Positions 16,284-26,678 of a DNA stretch of 64,000 bases are shown here, piece after piece (the stretch's first letter is position 1; each line of letters begins with the position of its first letter). Made by a program: the position numbers and the translations under genes. Source of the stretch: Sinisalibacter aestuarii. Its GTDB lineage: Bacteria > Pseudomonadota > Alphaproteobacteria > Rhodobacterales > Rhodobacteraceae. The notes under the pieces were generated by a model that worked only from the letters and a program-made list of their open reading frames with translations, did no database searches and was not told where the DNA came from. The stretch spans positions 144,845 through 208,844 of the forward strand of contig NZ_BROH01000007.1 in assembly GCF_027923545.1 (NCBI RefSeq). The letters are read 5' to 3'.

Positions 16284-16553
16284 ATGGCCGGTGGCTGGAC
16301 CCGCGACGGTGCGGTGAACGAACAGATCGAGGCCTCGATTGCCGAGGAGCTCGAACGGTTGAGGGCGCGCTCTGGCCCGCAAGGCGAGAGCGCGCTTGAA
16401 TGCGTGGAATGCGGTGAGGAAATCCCCGAGGCGCGGCGTAAGGCTTTGCCGGGGGTGAAGCTCTGCATCGACTGTCAGCAGGAGCGCGACGGCGCCTTTA
16501 AGGCGCGGCCGGGGATCAACCGGCGCGGCTCGAAGGACAGCCAGCTGAAATGA
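16284..16553 (+). CDS. DksA/TraR-type C4 zinc-finger protein
   Basis: 89 residues. The C-terminal half holds the four-cysteine finger CVECGEEIPEARR...CIDCQQERDGAF, as in TraR and DksA-like proteins. It lacks the long coiled-coil of true DksA, so it is closer to TraR-size proteins that enter the RNA polymerase secondary channel. Its target is unknown. It follows DUF4389 by 23 nt, and repeat copy C follows its stop by about 36 nt. A second, longer DksA-like gene is at 57.8 kb. Confidence 0.8.
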   Translation: MAGGWTRDGAVNEQIEASIAEELERLRARSGPQGESALECVECGEEIPEARRKALPGVKLCIDCQQERDGAFKARPGINRRGSKDSQLK

Positions 16554-16589
16554 GGTTTCGACCCGGGCTTGCGCCCGGGCCGACCGGTC

Positions 16590-16638
16590 GGGGGGCGCTG
16601 CCCCCCGTGCCCCCCGAGGTATTTTGCGAACAGAGAAG
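16590..16638 (+). repeat. Dispersed intergenic element, copy C
   Basis: GGGGGGC and GCCCCCC form a hairpin, followed by CCCCCCGAGGTATTTTG and CGAACAGAGAAG. It fills the gap between two convergent genes. Confidence 0.65.
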
Positions 16639-16646
16639 AGGGCGGG

Positions 16647-17126
16647 TCAGCGCAGGGCTGCGAGGTCGAGGCGCATGATATGGGCTGGGCCGGCGCGGGT
16701 GTCGATCCGCTCGCCGCTGTCCTGCCAGCCGCCGGCGAGGTAGAGCCGGCGGGCGACAGGGTTGGCCTCGTCGACGGCGAGGGTGGCGCGCGGGGCGGTG
16801 TAGCATGCGGCGAGATAGGCAGGCAGGGCGGCGGCGAAGGCGCGGCCATGGCCCCGGCCCTGGTATTGCGCGCCGATCAGCAAACCGCGCAGGCCGATCT
16901 CGTCGGGTGCGACCCAGGTGAAGGTGGAGATGCCGGGCGGGTCGATCTTGAAGAAGCCGACGATCGCGGCGGTATCGCGGATCACATGGAAATCGACGCC
17001 TTGCGTGGGTTCGGCGAGCATCTGGTCGATGGGCGCGACGAACAGGCTCTGTTCGTCGCGCAGATCGAGGTGGCGGACCTGTTCGCCGGCGTCGCGGGAG
17101 AGGGGCGCGAGGGTGAGCGCGCTCAC
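16647..17126 (-). CDS. GNAT-family N-acetyltransferase
   Basis: 159 residues. Motif A is GLLIGAQYQGRGHGRAFAAA (Q-G-R-G-x-G/A) and motif B is LAVDEANPVARRLYLAGGW. The N-terminal half is typical of single-domain acetyltransferases of small molecules. Its start ATG overlaps the stop of the upstream pepF gene by 4 nt, so the two are coupled; that does not define the substrate. Confidence 0.8.
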   Translation of the reverse strand: MSALTLAPLSRDAGEQVRHLDLRDEQSLFVAPIDQMLAEPTQGVDFHVIRDTAAIVGFFKIDPPGISTFTWVAPDEIGLRGLLIGAQYQGRGHGRAFAAALPAYLAACYTAPRATLAVDEANPVARRLYLAGGWQDSGERIDTRAGPAHIMRLDLAALR

Positions 17127-18958
17127 CCCTCCATCGCCTCCAGTTCGTCGATGAAGCCCGAGATCATGCTCAGCCCCTTGTCCCAGAATGTCGGGTCGGA
17201 GGCGTCGAGGCCGAACGGGGCGAGCAGGGCCTTGTGGTGTTTCGACCCGCCCGCTTTCAGCATCTCGAAATACTTCTCCTGGAAGGCCGGATCGCCTTCC
17301 TCGTAGACGGCATAGAGCGCGTTCACCAGCCCGTCTCCGAAGGCATAGGCGTAGACGTAGAAGGGCGAGTGGACGAAATGGGGGATGTAGGACCAGAAGG
17401 TCTCATAGCCCTCCATGAAGGTAAATGCCGGGCCGAGGCTTTCGGCCTGAACCGACATCCACAGCGCGTTGATATCCTCGGGGGTGAGTTCGCCGCCGCG
17501 CCGGGCCTCGTGCAGTTTGCACTCGAAATCGTAAAACGCGATCTGGCGCACCACGGTGTTGATCATGTCTTCGACCTTGCCGGCCAGCAGCACCTTTTTC
17601 TGGGCGTCGTCCCTGGCGTTGTCGAGCAGTTTGCGGAAGGTGAGCATTTCGCCGAAGACCGAAGCGGTTTCGGCCAAAGTCAGCGGGGTCTGGCTGAGAA
17701 GCTCGCCTTGCCCCGCCGCCAGCACCTGGTGCACGCCGTGGCCAAGCTCATGAGCCAGCGTCATCACGTCGCGCGGTTTGCCGAGGTAGTTCAGCATCAC
17801 GTAAGGATGCGCATCGGTGACGGTGGGGTGGGCGAAGGCGCCGGGGGCCTTGCCGGGCTTCACTCCGGCGTCGATCCAGCCTTTCTGGAAGAACGGCTCG
17901 GCGATCTCGGCCATCTCGGGAGCGAAGGCCGAATAGGCGTCGAGCACGGTGGCGCGGGCATCGTCCCAGCCGACCACGCGGGTGTCTTCCATCGGCAGCG
18001 GCGCGTTGCGGTCCCAGACCTCCAGCACATCGAGGCCGAGCCATTTGCGCTTGAGCTCGTAATAGCGGTGCGACAGCTTGGGATAGGCCGCGACTACCGC
18101 GTTGCGCAGCGCCTCGACCACTTCCGGCTCGACATGGTTGGCAAGGTGGCGGCCGGTCTGCGGCGTGGGCATCTTGCGCCAGCGATCCTCGATTTCCTTT
18201 TCCTTCGCCAGCGTGTTGTGGACGCGGGAGAACAGCTTGATGTTGGCGCCGAACACGCGGGCCAGCTCGCGCGCGGCGGCTTCGCGCTTGGAGCGGTCCT
18301 GCTCGGTGAGCAGGTTCAGGCAGGCTTCGAGCGGCATCTCGTCCTCGCCCTCGGGCTGGAAGGCGAGGCCGGCCATCGTTTCGTCAAACAGCTTGTTCCA
18401 GGCCGCGGCGCCGACCGAGGACTGGTCGTGCAGGAACTTTTCCAGCTCGTCGGAGAGCTGGTAGGGCCGCATCGCCCGCATCCGCTCGAAGACCGGCTTG
18501 TAGCGCGCCAGATCGGCATTGGCGGCGATCAGGGCGTCGAGCGTCTCATCTGGGAGGCGGTTGAGCTCAAGTGTGAAAAAGACAAGCGAATTGGTGTAAT
18601 CGGTGACTTTCTCCTGCAGGTTTTGCAGGAATTGTGCACGTTCGCCATCCATCGTGTTCTGGTAATAGCGCAGGCCGGCAAAGGACATCAGCCGCCCGCC
18701 GACGCGCTCGATATCCTCGTAAGCGCGCACGCAGGCCAGCAGCCCCTCGCTGTCGAGCTCCGACAGTTTGCCCTCGTAGCGCGCGGCGAAATCGGCGCAG
18801 GCTTTCTCGACGAAGGCGAGGTCGCGCGCCACTTCCGGCGCATCCGGCGCGGCGTAGAGGTCGGTCAGATCCCAATCGGGCAGCGGGCCGAGATCGCCCG
18901 GGCCGCCGGCCCCGGCATTGGCATCACGGACGGGTCGGGGCAGGGAAAGCGCGCGCAT
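17123..18958 (-). CDS. pepF: Oligoendopeptidase F (M3B zinc metallopeptidase)
   Basis: 611 residues. The zinc-binding HELGH motif is in VMTLAHELGHGVHQVLA (about residue 400), and the third ligand region is LAETASVFGEML some 25 residues later. Downstream are AFYDFECKLHEARRGGELTP and HFVHSPFYVYAYAFGDGLV, typical of the M3B (PepF) branch. The enzyme cleaves short peptides in the cytoplasm. The ATG at 18958 has AAGGAG at a good distance; the frame is open for another 55 codons upstream but without support. The 304 nt between this start and the tadG-like start hold no gene I can support and should contain two divergent promoters. Confidence 0.92.
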   Translation of the reverse strand: MRALSLPRPVRDANAGAGGPGDLGPLPDWDLTDLYAAPDAPEVARDLAFVEKACADFAARYEGKLSELDSEGLLACVRAYEDIERVGGRLMSFAGLRYYQNTMDGERAQFLQNLQEKVTDYTNSLVFFTLELNRLPDETLDALIAANADLARYKPVFERMRAMRPYQLSDELEKFLHDQSSVGAAAWNKLFDETMAGLAFQPEGEDEMPLEACLNLLTEQDRSKREAAARELARVFGANIKLFSRVHNTLAKEKEIEDRWRKMPTPQTGRHLANHVEPEVVEALRNAVVAAYPKLSHRYYELKRKWLGLDVLEVWDRNAPLPMEDTRVVGWDDARATVLDAYSAFAPEMAEIAEPFFQKGWIDAGVKPGKAPGAFAHPTVTDAHPYVMLNYLGKPRDVMTLAHELGHGVHQVLAAGQGELLSQTPLTLAETASVFGEMLTFRKLLDNARDDAQKKVLLAGKVEDMINTVVRQIAFYDFECKLHEARRGGELTPEDINALWMSVQAESLGPAFTFMEGYETFWSYIPHFVHSPFYVYAYAFGDGLVNALYAVYEEGDPAFQEKYFEMLKAGGSKHHKALLAPFGLDASDPTFWDKGLSMISGFIDELEAMEG

Positions 18959-19262
18959 GGTGTCTCCTTCAAGATTGCAGATCCAGACATAGGCGCCGGG
19001 GCGGCGCGGCTCAATGCCAAAGCGGCGCGGGGCGGGTGCGGCCGCAATGGTTAATCGTTGTGTGGCGGCGTGGCGGCGATTGTCGTCGCGCGGGAGACAT
19101 TGCGCGCGGCCCCCTGCATTCATTGCCGCAGACCCATGTAATCAAGCCCAAAAACCTCAATTGCGCCCAAATTTCGCCACTCTTGGAGAGTTAAAGAGAC
19201 GATGGACAATTGTAAGGGCCGCGCCGTGAAAGGCGGGGACAGGTCCAGGGAAAGGGACAGCG

Positions 19263-20975
19263 ATGGTAGGGCACTGCACAACAGAGCAGGACCAGTGCGA
19301 CGGCCAAAAGGCGAAACGGCGCGAGGGGTTTCTGCGTTCGGAAGACGGGTCTCTGATCATCTTCGCGCTGATGATCTTCATGCTGATGCTCGCGGCCGGG
19401 GGCCTTGGGGTGGACTTCATGCGCTATGAGGCGCACCGCGCCCGGCTGCAGGCCACGCTGGACCGTGCGATCCTCGCCGCGGCCAGCCTCGATCAGCCGC
19501 TCGACCCGGACGAGGTGGTGCTGGACTACTTCGAGAAAGCCGGCCTTGGCCAATACATTACCGAAGACGACATTCATTTCACCGACTCTGCCAATGCGCG
19601 CTATGTCGAGGTGAATGTGTCGATGCCGGTGAAATCGACCTTCCTCAATTTCGTCGGGATCTCCGAGCTTCAGGCGCCCGCCGTGGGCGCCGCGCAGCAG
19701 ATGGCGGTGGATACCGAGATTTCGCTGGTGCTCGACGCCTCGACGTCGATGGACAGCTATTCCTATTCGGGCGGCGACGACAAGATCGAGATCCTGAAAG
19801 ACGCCGCGAGGCAGTTCGTCAACATCATGACCTGCGATCCCGCCGATCCGGACAAGACCACCGAGTGCACCGTGCTGCCCGGCACGATCTCGATTTCGAT
19901 CGTTCCCTATGCCGAGCAGGTGGTGGCGGGCGAAGACATTCTGTCGCGCCTGCCGGTGACAGCCGAGCATACCAATTCCTCCTGCGTGACCTTCGACGAT
20001 GAGGACTTCAATAGCGCCGTGATAGGCGAAACCACCGAGTTCAATCGCACTGGTGATTTTGATGCCCGCTCGGGGCGCGATAACGCACCGACCGACAGCA
20101 GGAAAACCTGCAAATCCGCATCCTGGCGCGAAATCACGCCGCTTGAAGGCGATGGCGAGATCCTGCGCGGAAACATCCAGGCGCTGCGCTCGATCAGGAG
20201 CGGCACCGATTACACATCCATCGACGTGGCGATGAAATGGGGCACGATCATGCTCGATCCGGCGATTCAGCCGATGCTGAGCGATATCGTCGACGAGGAT
20301 TTCACCAACCGTCCGCTGCCCTGGACCTCGCGCTCGAAGGTGATCGTGCTGATGACGGACGGGGCGAACACGACGCAATACTACCTCCATGACGGCTACC
20401 GTTCCGGCCCCTCCGGCGTTTGGCGCACGAATGACAAGGTGAGTTCGGGATCTTATTGGGGCGGCAGCGACTACGTCTATTCGATCTACAACCCGTCGCG
20501 TGACGAATACTACATCAAGCACCCGTATGACGATGCGATCGACGGCGAATATCTCGACCATCCCTACGGGACGGGTACCTACCAGGCGTGCAGCCAGAGC
20601 TGGAATGGCTGGCGTTGGGTGACAACCTGCAACGATGTGACCGAGCCGGGGAACGGCGCGATGCAGTACACCTTCCCGCAGCTTTGGGAGGTGAAAACCT
20701 GGGCCTGGTATGAGCAGTTCAGCTTCCTCGGCGATCCGGGAACTTCGATCGGCACAAGCGGCAAGAACGACCGGCTGCTCGATATCTGCGATGCCGCGAA
20801 AGCACGGAATATTCAGGTTTTCACCGTCGGCTTCGAGACCTCTTACGGCGACCGCGCGGTGCTGAGGGACTGCGCTACCTCGGATGGCCACTATTTCGAT
20901 GTGAACGGGCTCGATCTGACCGATGCCTTCGCCTCGATCGCGCGCGAGATTTCGAAACTGAGACTCGTGAACTAG
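19263..20975 (+). CDS. TadG-like pilus protein with von Willebrand factor A domain
   Basis: 570 residues. The N-terminus has a basic stretch then LIIFALMIFMLMLAAGGLGVDFMR, the single helix of TadE/TadG proteins with the invariant-type Glu/Asp before it (SEDGS). From about residue 150 a VWA domain begins with the MIDAS motif DASTSMDS, and VIVLMTDGANT near residue 365 gives its later Asp. Tyr-rich segments (around residues 375-450) occur within the VWA insert. TadG anchors or assembles Flp/Tad pili at the cell surface. It is the first of three tandem pseudopilin-like genes; no Tad ATPase or secretin is in the window. Confidence 0.85.
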   Translation: MVGHCTTEQDQCDGQKAKRREGFLRSEDGSLIIFALMIFMLMLAAGGLGVDFMRYEAHRARLQATLDRAILAAASLDQPLDPDEVVLDYFEKAGLGQYITEDDIHFTDSANARYVEVNVSMPVKSTFLNFVGISELQAPAVGAAQQMAVDTEISLVLDASTSMDSYSYSGGDDKIEILKDAARQFVNIMTCDPADPDKTTECTVLPGTISISIVPYAEQVVAGEDILSRLPVTAEHTNSSCVTFDDEDFNSAVIGETTEFNRTGDFDARSGRDNAPTDSRKTCKSASWREITPLEGDGEILRGNIQALRSIRSGTDYTSIDVAMKWGTIMLDPAIQPMLSDIVDEDFTNRPLPWTSRSKVIVLMTDGANTTQYYLHDGYRSGPSGVWRTNDKVSSGSYWGGSDYVYSIYNPSRDEYYIKHPYDDAIDGEYLDHPYGTGTYQACSQSWNGWRWVTTCNDVTEPGNGAMQYTFPQLWEVKTWAWYEQFSFLGDPGTSIGTSGKNDRLLDICDAAKARNIQVFTVGFETSYGDRAVLRDCATSDGHYFDVNGLDLTDAFASIAREISKLRLVN

Positions 20976-21008
20976 GGGATGCACATGCTTTGGGCAGGAG
21001 CAGGCACC

Positions 21009-21530
21009 ATGTTTCAACGCTTGAAACGGGCGGTGGCGCGGGATGACGGAAACGCGACGATCGAATTCGTCATCCTGTTTCCCGCGATCATGACGATCTT
21101 TCTTTCGGCCTTCGAAGTGTCGGTCTATCTCACCCGGGCGGTGTTGCTGGACCGCGCGCTCGATCTGAGCGTGCGCACGCTGCGGCTGGGCAATCTGGAG
21201 CCGGCGACGGCGGAGCAACTGAAGCGCGAGGTCTGCAACGACGCGCTGGTCTTCCCGAATTGCCTGAATTCGATGATGATCGAGCTGACGCCGATCTCCA
21301 CCACCACCTGGGTGCTGCCGGCATCCGGTGTCACCTGTGTCGACCGCGACGCAGAAATCCAGCCGGCGGTGGCGTTCAACCCGGGCAGCGTGAACGACGT
21401 GATGCTGGTGCGCGCCTGCGCGATCGTCGACCCGTTCTTCGACACGACCAGGATGGTGGTCGAACTGCCGAAGGACCCGAGCGGCGGTGTGCAGCTGATC
21501 GCCTCGTCCACCTTCGTGAACGAACCGTAA
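21009..21530 (+). CDS. TadE-like pilus assembly protein
   Basis: 173 residues from ATG 21009, chosen because AGGAG lies 8 nt before it; ATGs at 20979 and 20985 are less well placed. The motif GNATIEFVILFPAIMTIFLSAFEVSVY is the TadE domain, with the conserved Glu of the prepilin-like cleavage region (IEF). A short extracytoplasmic domain with several cysteines follows (CNDALVFPNC, TCVDRD, ACAIVD). It lies between the tadG-like gene and a second tadE-like gene, in the same operon. Confidence 0.82.
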   Translation: MFQRLKRAVARDDGNATIEFVILFPAIMTIFLSAFEVSVYLTRAVLLDRALDLSVRTLRLGNLEPATAEQLKREVCNDALVFPNCLNSMMIELTPISTTTWVLPASGVTCVDRDAEIQPAVAFNPGSVNDVMLVRACAIVDPFFDTTRMVVELPKDPSGGVQLIASSTFVNEP

Positions 21531-21543
21531 GGAGGGGAGGGGA

Positions 21544-22179
21544 ATGACGATATCTCACATGATCCGCCGGGCGCTGGCGCCCGTCTCTGCCGCCGCCCGC
21601 CGGTTTGGCCGCGACGAGCGCGCCAGCATGTCGGTCGAGGCCGTGCTGGTGGCGCCGATGCTGTTCTGGGCCTTTCTGGCGACCTACGCCTATTTCGACG
21701 TCTATCGCGTGAAGAACCTTGCGCTGAAAGCGAACTACGCCGTGTCGGATCTGCTCTCGCGTGAGCTCAACACGATCGACATGGATTACATCACCGGCGC
21801 GCGCAACCTCTACCGCTACCTGACCCGGGCCGACGATACATCCTGGATCCGGGTGACGGTGGTGCATTGCAGCTTGAATTGCGCCGTCTCGCCGGATGCG
21901 ACGGATGAGGACCGCGAGCTTTCGGTGGACTGGTCGCGCGGGACAGACGACCAGCCGGCCATTTCGGACGAGAACCTGATGATCTACTACGACGACATCA
22001 TTCCGATGATCGCCTCGGGCGAGCGGGTGATCATCGTCGAGACCACGATGGACTACCAGCCTGTCTTCGCCCCTGAACTGACCGGAATCGGCGATCAGAC
22101 CTTCCGTGATGTCGTGATGACGCGGCCGCGTTTTGCCCCGCAGCTCTGCTTCGACGGGATCGGCTGCGGCGCGAGCTGA
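21544..22179 (+). CDS. TadE-like pilus assembly protein
   Basis: 211 residues. After a basic leader, RASMSVEAVLVAPMLFWAFLATYAYFDVYR is a TadE-type membrane helix with the conserved Glu (SVEAV). The rest (about residues 60-211) is a soluble domain with paired cysteines (CSLNC; CFDGIGCGAS at the end). It starts 14 nt after the previous gene with a strong AAGGAGGGG site. The three genes probably make minor pilin-like components of a Tad pilus. Confidence 0.82.
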   Translation: MTISHMIRRALAPVSAAARRFGRDERASMSVEAVLVAPMLFWAFLATYAYFDVYRVKNLALKANYAVSDLLSRELNTIDMDYITGARNLYRYLTRADDTSWIRVTVVHCSLNCAVSPDATDEDRELSVDWSRGTDDQPAISDENLMIYYDDIIPMIASGERVIIVETTMDYQPVFAPELTGIGDQTFRDVVMTRPRFAPQLCFDGIGCGAS

Positions 22180-22282
22180 GGGCCGGCGGCGCTTTGTGCG
22201 CCGCCGCACAAGTCTTGCGCCGTTGCTGAGATTGCCGTGCACGGCCCCAGCGCCTACCTTTCAGCGATGAAAGGAGACGGCT

Positions 22283-23194
22283 ATGTCACTTCGTCCCGTT
22301 GTTTCGACCAATCAGGCGGTGCCTACGATGGAGGGCGCCGGTGTAAAACTGCATCGCGGCTTCGGCTTTCACGATCCGCGTGAATACGATCCGTTTTTGC
22401 TGTTCGACGATTTCCGCGGCGATGCGCCGGAGGATTACATCCGCGGCTTTCCGTGGCACCCGCACCGGGGGATCGAGACGATCACCTATGTGCTGGAAGG
22501 CACGGTGGAGCATGGCGACAGCCTCGGCAACCGCGGCACGCTCGGTGCGGGCGATGTGCAATGGATGACGGCGGGGGCCGGCATCATGCACCAGGAAATG
22601 CCCACCGGAAACGCCGCCGGCCAGATGCACGGCTTCCAGCTCTGGGCCAACCTGCCATCGAGCCTGAAGATGACCGCGCCCCGCTATCAGGACATCAAGG
22701 GCAGCGACATTCCGGTGGAGGTCGATGACGACGGCACCGCCGTGCGGGTGATCGTCGGCAGTTTCTGGGGCAAGTCGGGCCCGGTCGACGGCATCGCCGC
22801 CGATCCGCAATACCTTGATATCTCGATCCCGCCGGGGGTGAAGAAGACCTTGAGGGTCGATACCTACAAGAGCACCTTTGCCTATGTCTTCGCCGGTGCC
22901 GCCGCCTTTACCGATGCGAGCGCCCCCGAGGGCGTGCTGCTGGAGAAGGAGTTGCGCGGCCAGGAGGTGAATATCCGCGACCTCTCGGGCAACCGCACCG
23001 TGGTGCGCTTCGGCGCGGGTGAGGAGATCAATGTGCAGGCGGGCGAGGAGGGCGTGCGCTTTCTGCTCGTCTCCGGCGCGCCGATCCGCGAGCCGGTGGC
23101 CTGGCACGGGCCGATCGTGATGAACACCCGCGAGGAGATTCTGCAGGCGGTCACCGATCTGAAGAACGGCACGTTCATCCGCCCGGCGCATTGA
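22283..23194 (+). CDS. Pirin-family protein
   Basis: 303 residues, a bicupin. The metal site of the N-terminal cupin is visible as HPHRGIETITYVLEGTVEHGDS with a further WMTAGAGIMHQE. The second cupin domain (IPPGVKKTLRVDTYKSTFAYVF onward, shown in part) closes the protein. Bacterial pirins include quercetin dioxygenases and regulators of pyruvate metabolism, so the reaction is uncertain. The ATG at 22283 follows GAAAGGAGA. It is followed by repeat copy D and converges on fghA. Confidence 0.9.
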   Translation: MSLRPVVSTNQAVPTMEGAGVKLHRGFGFHDPREYDPFLLFDDFRGDAPEDYIRGFPWHPHRGIETITYVLEGTVEHGDSLGNRGTLGAGDVQWMTAGAGIMHQEMPTGNAAGQMHGFQLWANLPSSLKMTAPRYQDIKGSDIPVEVDDDGTAVRVIVGSFWGKSGPVDGIAADPQYLDISIPPGVKKTLRVDTYKSTFAYVFAGAAAFTDASAPEGVLLEKELRGQEVNIRDLSGNRTVVRFGAGEEINVQAGEEGVRFLLVSGAPIREPVAWHGPIVMNTREEILQAVTDLKNGTFIRPAH

Positions 23195-23204
23195 GCGGAG
23201 AGGC

Positions 23205-23260
23205 CGGGGGATTTCGCATCCCCCGGACCCCCTGCGGAGTATTTTGCAAGGATGAAGGGG
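23205..23260 (+). repeat. Dispersed intergenic element, copy D (divergent)
   Basis: CCGGGGGAT...ATCCCCCGG forms a hairpin, followed by ACCCCCTGCGGAGTATTTTG and AAGGATGAAGGGG. It keeps the layout of the other copies (GC hairpin, C-run, GAGTATTTTG, purine-rich tail) but not the CGAACAGAGAAG core. It lies between convergent pirin and fghA genes and may act as a terminator. Confidence 0.5.
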
Positions 23261-23268
23261 CGGGCGGC

Positions 23269-24113
23269 TCAGCCTTTGAGCCGCGCCGCGTGCCAGCCGA
23301 GATGGTCTGCCATGAAGCTGGAGATGAAGTAATAGGAGTGGTCATACCCCTCCTGCATCCGCAGGGTGAGGTCGATCCCGGCGGCGGCGCAGGCATCGGC
23401 GAGGCGTTGCGGGCGTAGTTGTTCGGCGAGGAACCCGTCCGCCGTGCCCTGATCGACGAGGATTTCGGGCAGGCGCGCGCCGGCTTCGATCAGCCCGCAG
23501 GCATCGTACTGGGCCCAGGCGGTGCGGTCGGGGCCGAGATAGCGGGCAAAGGCCTTCTCGCCCCAGGGCACCTCGGAGGGGGCCACGATGGGGGCGAAGG
23601 CCGAGACGGCGCGAAAGCGGCCGGGATTGCGCAGGCTCACGGTCAGCGCGCCGTGGCCGCCCATCGAATGGCCCATGATCGACTGGCGCGCCATGTCGGC
23701 GGGGAAGGCCTCGGCGATCAGCGCCGGCAGCTCGTCTTCGATATAGTGGCGCATCCGGTAATGGGCGCTAAAGGGGGCTTCGGTCGCGTCGAGGTAGAAG
23801 CCCGCGCCGAGGCCGAAATCGTAAGCGCCGTCGGGGTCGTCGGCCACGCCGTCGCCGCGCGGCGAGGTGTCGGGGGCGACGAAGATCAGCCCGTGTTCGG
23901 CGCAGGCGGCGCGGAACTCGCCCTTCTCGGTCACGTTCGCTTGCGTGCAGGTGAGGCCGGAGAGATACCAGACCACCGGCAGCTTTGCCCCCGGCGCATG
24001 GTCGGGCACGAAGACGGAAAACTCCATCTCTGTCCCGGTCGCGGCGGAGGCATGGCGGTAGACGCCCTGCACCCCGCCATGCGCCTTCGAGGCCGAGACC
24101 TGCGCAAGCGCCA

Positions 24114-24114
<1 letters not shown>
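23269..24114 (-). CDS. fghA: S-formylglutathione hydrolase
   Basis: 281 residues from ATG 24114, which overlaps the stop of the upstream dehydrogenase gene (ATGA). The esterase D fold shows the nucleophile elbow GHSMGGHGAL (Ser), an oxyanion region WYLSGLTCT, and the C-terminal YDHSYYFISSF with the catalytic His. It hydrolyses S-formylglutathione to formate and glutathione. With the dehydrogenase just upstream it completes glutathione-dependent formaldehyde oxidation. Confidence 0.95.
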
Positions 24115-25223
<1,109 letters not shown>

Positions 25224-25292
25224 CGGGCATCTCCCTGGTAACTGAATTCGGGGCAAGATACGCGGGCCTGCGACAATCTGTCCAACGAAACC

Positions 25293-26237
25293 CTAGCGGT
25301 GTGTGAGAAAAAGCTGCGCGCTTTCGGCATGGAAGCGGTCGCGCACGGGGGCGCGTTCCATCATGATCTCGTGCTCCGCGCCCTCGATCAGCTCAAGCCG
25401 CCCGCCGGGCCAGCGGCGCATCAGACGCTTGACCGGGCCGGGTTCGACGATCCGTTCGCCGGTGCCGAGGAAGGTGAGCGCGGGCAGGTTCGGCGGCGCG
25501 AGGCGCCTCAGCGCGCGGGTTTCGAAGAGTGCCGCGCGCAGCCAGCGGATGGTGGGGCCGCCAAGGGTGAGATCGGGGTAGGTGTCGAGCTGGGCGCGCA
25601 TGAAATCCCACATCGCGCGGTCGGTGGTGAGATCGTTGCCCTCGAACGGATCGGCGTAGAGCGCGTGGTCGAGATCGGTGCGCGGGGTGAGCTTGCGGCC
25701 GATCGGGGGCAGGGGGGCGGCCAGAGCACTCAGCCAGGCAAGCGGGCGCTCCCACGTCTCCATCTGCATCCCCCACATCGGGGCCGAGAAGGCGACGGCG
25801 CGCACATCGAGCCCTTCATGCAGCGCGCGCAGGCCGATGCAGCCGCCCATCGAATGGGCGACGAGAAACCGGGGGCGGGGCAGATCGAGCGCGCGGGCCA
25901 GATCGAGCGCGGCGGCAAGGTCGGTCTGGTATTCGGCAAAGTCGATCACATGGCCAAGGCGCCGGTCTTCCATCGCGCGCGCGGTCAGCCCTTGTCCGCG
26001 CCAGTCGAGCGTGAGGGTGGCGAAGCCCTGCGAGGCATAGGCGCGCGCGGAGGGGCCGTATTTTTCGATATATTCGGTGCGGCCGGGAAACAGCAGCACC
26101 GTGCCCTGCGTCGCGATGCCCTCGGGCACCGGCCAGACGGCGACGCGGATGCGCATGCCGTCGCGCGTGTTGCACCACCAGGCTTGGCCGCCCGGCGGTG
26201 CATCGGCCACGTCCTCGTAATAGGGCGCGGCCTCCAT
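25293..26237 (-). CDS. Alpha/beta hydrolase, lysophospholipase-like
   Basis: 314 residues. LLFPGRTEYIEKYG near residue 50, the nucleophile elbow AHSMGGCIGLRAL near residue 130 and a C-terminal EGAEHEIMMER (catalytic His) give the triad of serine hydrolases in the PldB/monoacylglycerol lipase group. There is no signal peptide, so it is probably cytoplasmic. The substrate is not determinable. It starts 2 nt after the SCP2-like gene and is cotranscribed with it. Confidence 0.82.
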   Translation of the reverse strand: MEAAPYYEDVADAPPGGQAWWCNTRDGMRIRVAVWPVPEGIATQGTVLLFPGRTEYIEKYGPSARAYASQGFATLTLDWRGQGLTARAMEDRRLGHVIDFAEYQTDLAAALDLARALDLPRPRFLVAHSMGGCIGLRALHEGLDVRAVAFSAPMWGMQMETWERPLAWLSALAAPLPPIGRKLTPRTDLDHALYADPFEGNDLTTDRAMWDFMRAQLDTYPDLTLGGPTIRWLRAALFETRALRRLAPPNLPALTFLGTGERIVEPGPVKRLMRRWPGGRLELIEGAEHEIMMERAPVRDRFHAESAQLFLTHR

Positions 26238-26239
26238 GG

Positions 26240-26530
26240 TCAGGCGAGCAGGCCGCCGAGGCGCATCGCCGCGCCCATGTCGCCGTCCACCGAGAGTTTG
26301 CCCGACATGAAGGCGGCGGTGGGGTTCAGATCGCCGCCGAGCATGGATTCGAACACGTCCGGCGAGGCGGTCAGGGTCACGTCGGCCTCGTCGTCGCCCG
26401 CGCGGGCGCCGGCGCCGTCGACCATGATCGCGCCGACACCGTCGAGCACGAATTTCGCCACGGCGTCGAAACCGCTGCCGCCAAGTTTTTCGTTCAGCGC
26501 GGCAACCGCCGCTTCGATTACATCGCTCAT
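26240..26530 (-). CDS. SCP2 sterol-binding-domain protein
   Basis: 96 residues, the full length of a minimal SCP2 domain. VIEAAVAALNEKLGG and, near the end, FMSGKLSVDGDMGAAMRLGGLL are characteristic (the M-x-G-K-L-x-V-x-G-D pattern). Such proteins bind hydrophobic acyl compounds. AAGGGAG lies before the start. Its pairing with a lipase-like hydrolase suggests lipid handling, as an inference. Confidence 0.85.
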   Translation of the reverse strand: MSDVIEAAVAALNEKLGGSGFDAVAKFVLDGVGAIMVDGAGARAGDDEADVTLTASPDVFESMLGGDLNPTAAFMSGKLSVDGDMGAAMRLGGLLA

Positions 26531-26678
26531 CTCAGGCTCCCTTGCGAGATCATCGGGTTCGGCGCGACCTTAACGTCTGGCGCGGCGGCGCGGAACCGCA
26601 ATTGCGGAAAGTGACGCAAGGATATCGCCCACGCGAAGGTGATGGGCAAACCGGGGGTGCTTGCGCTAGGCTCGGCGC

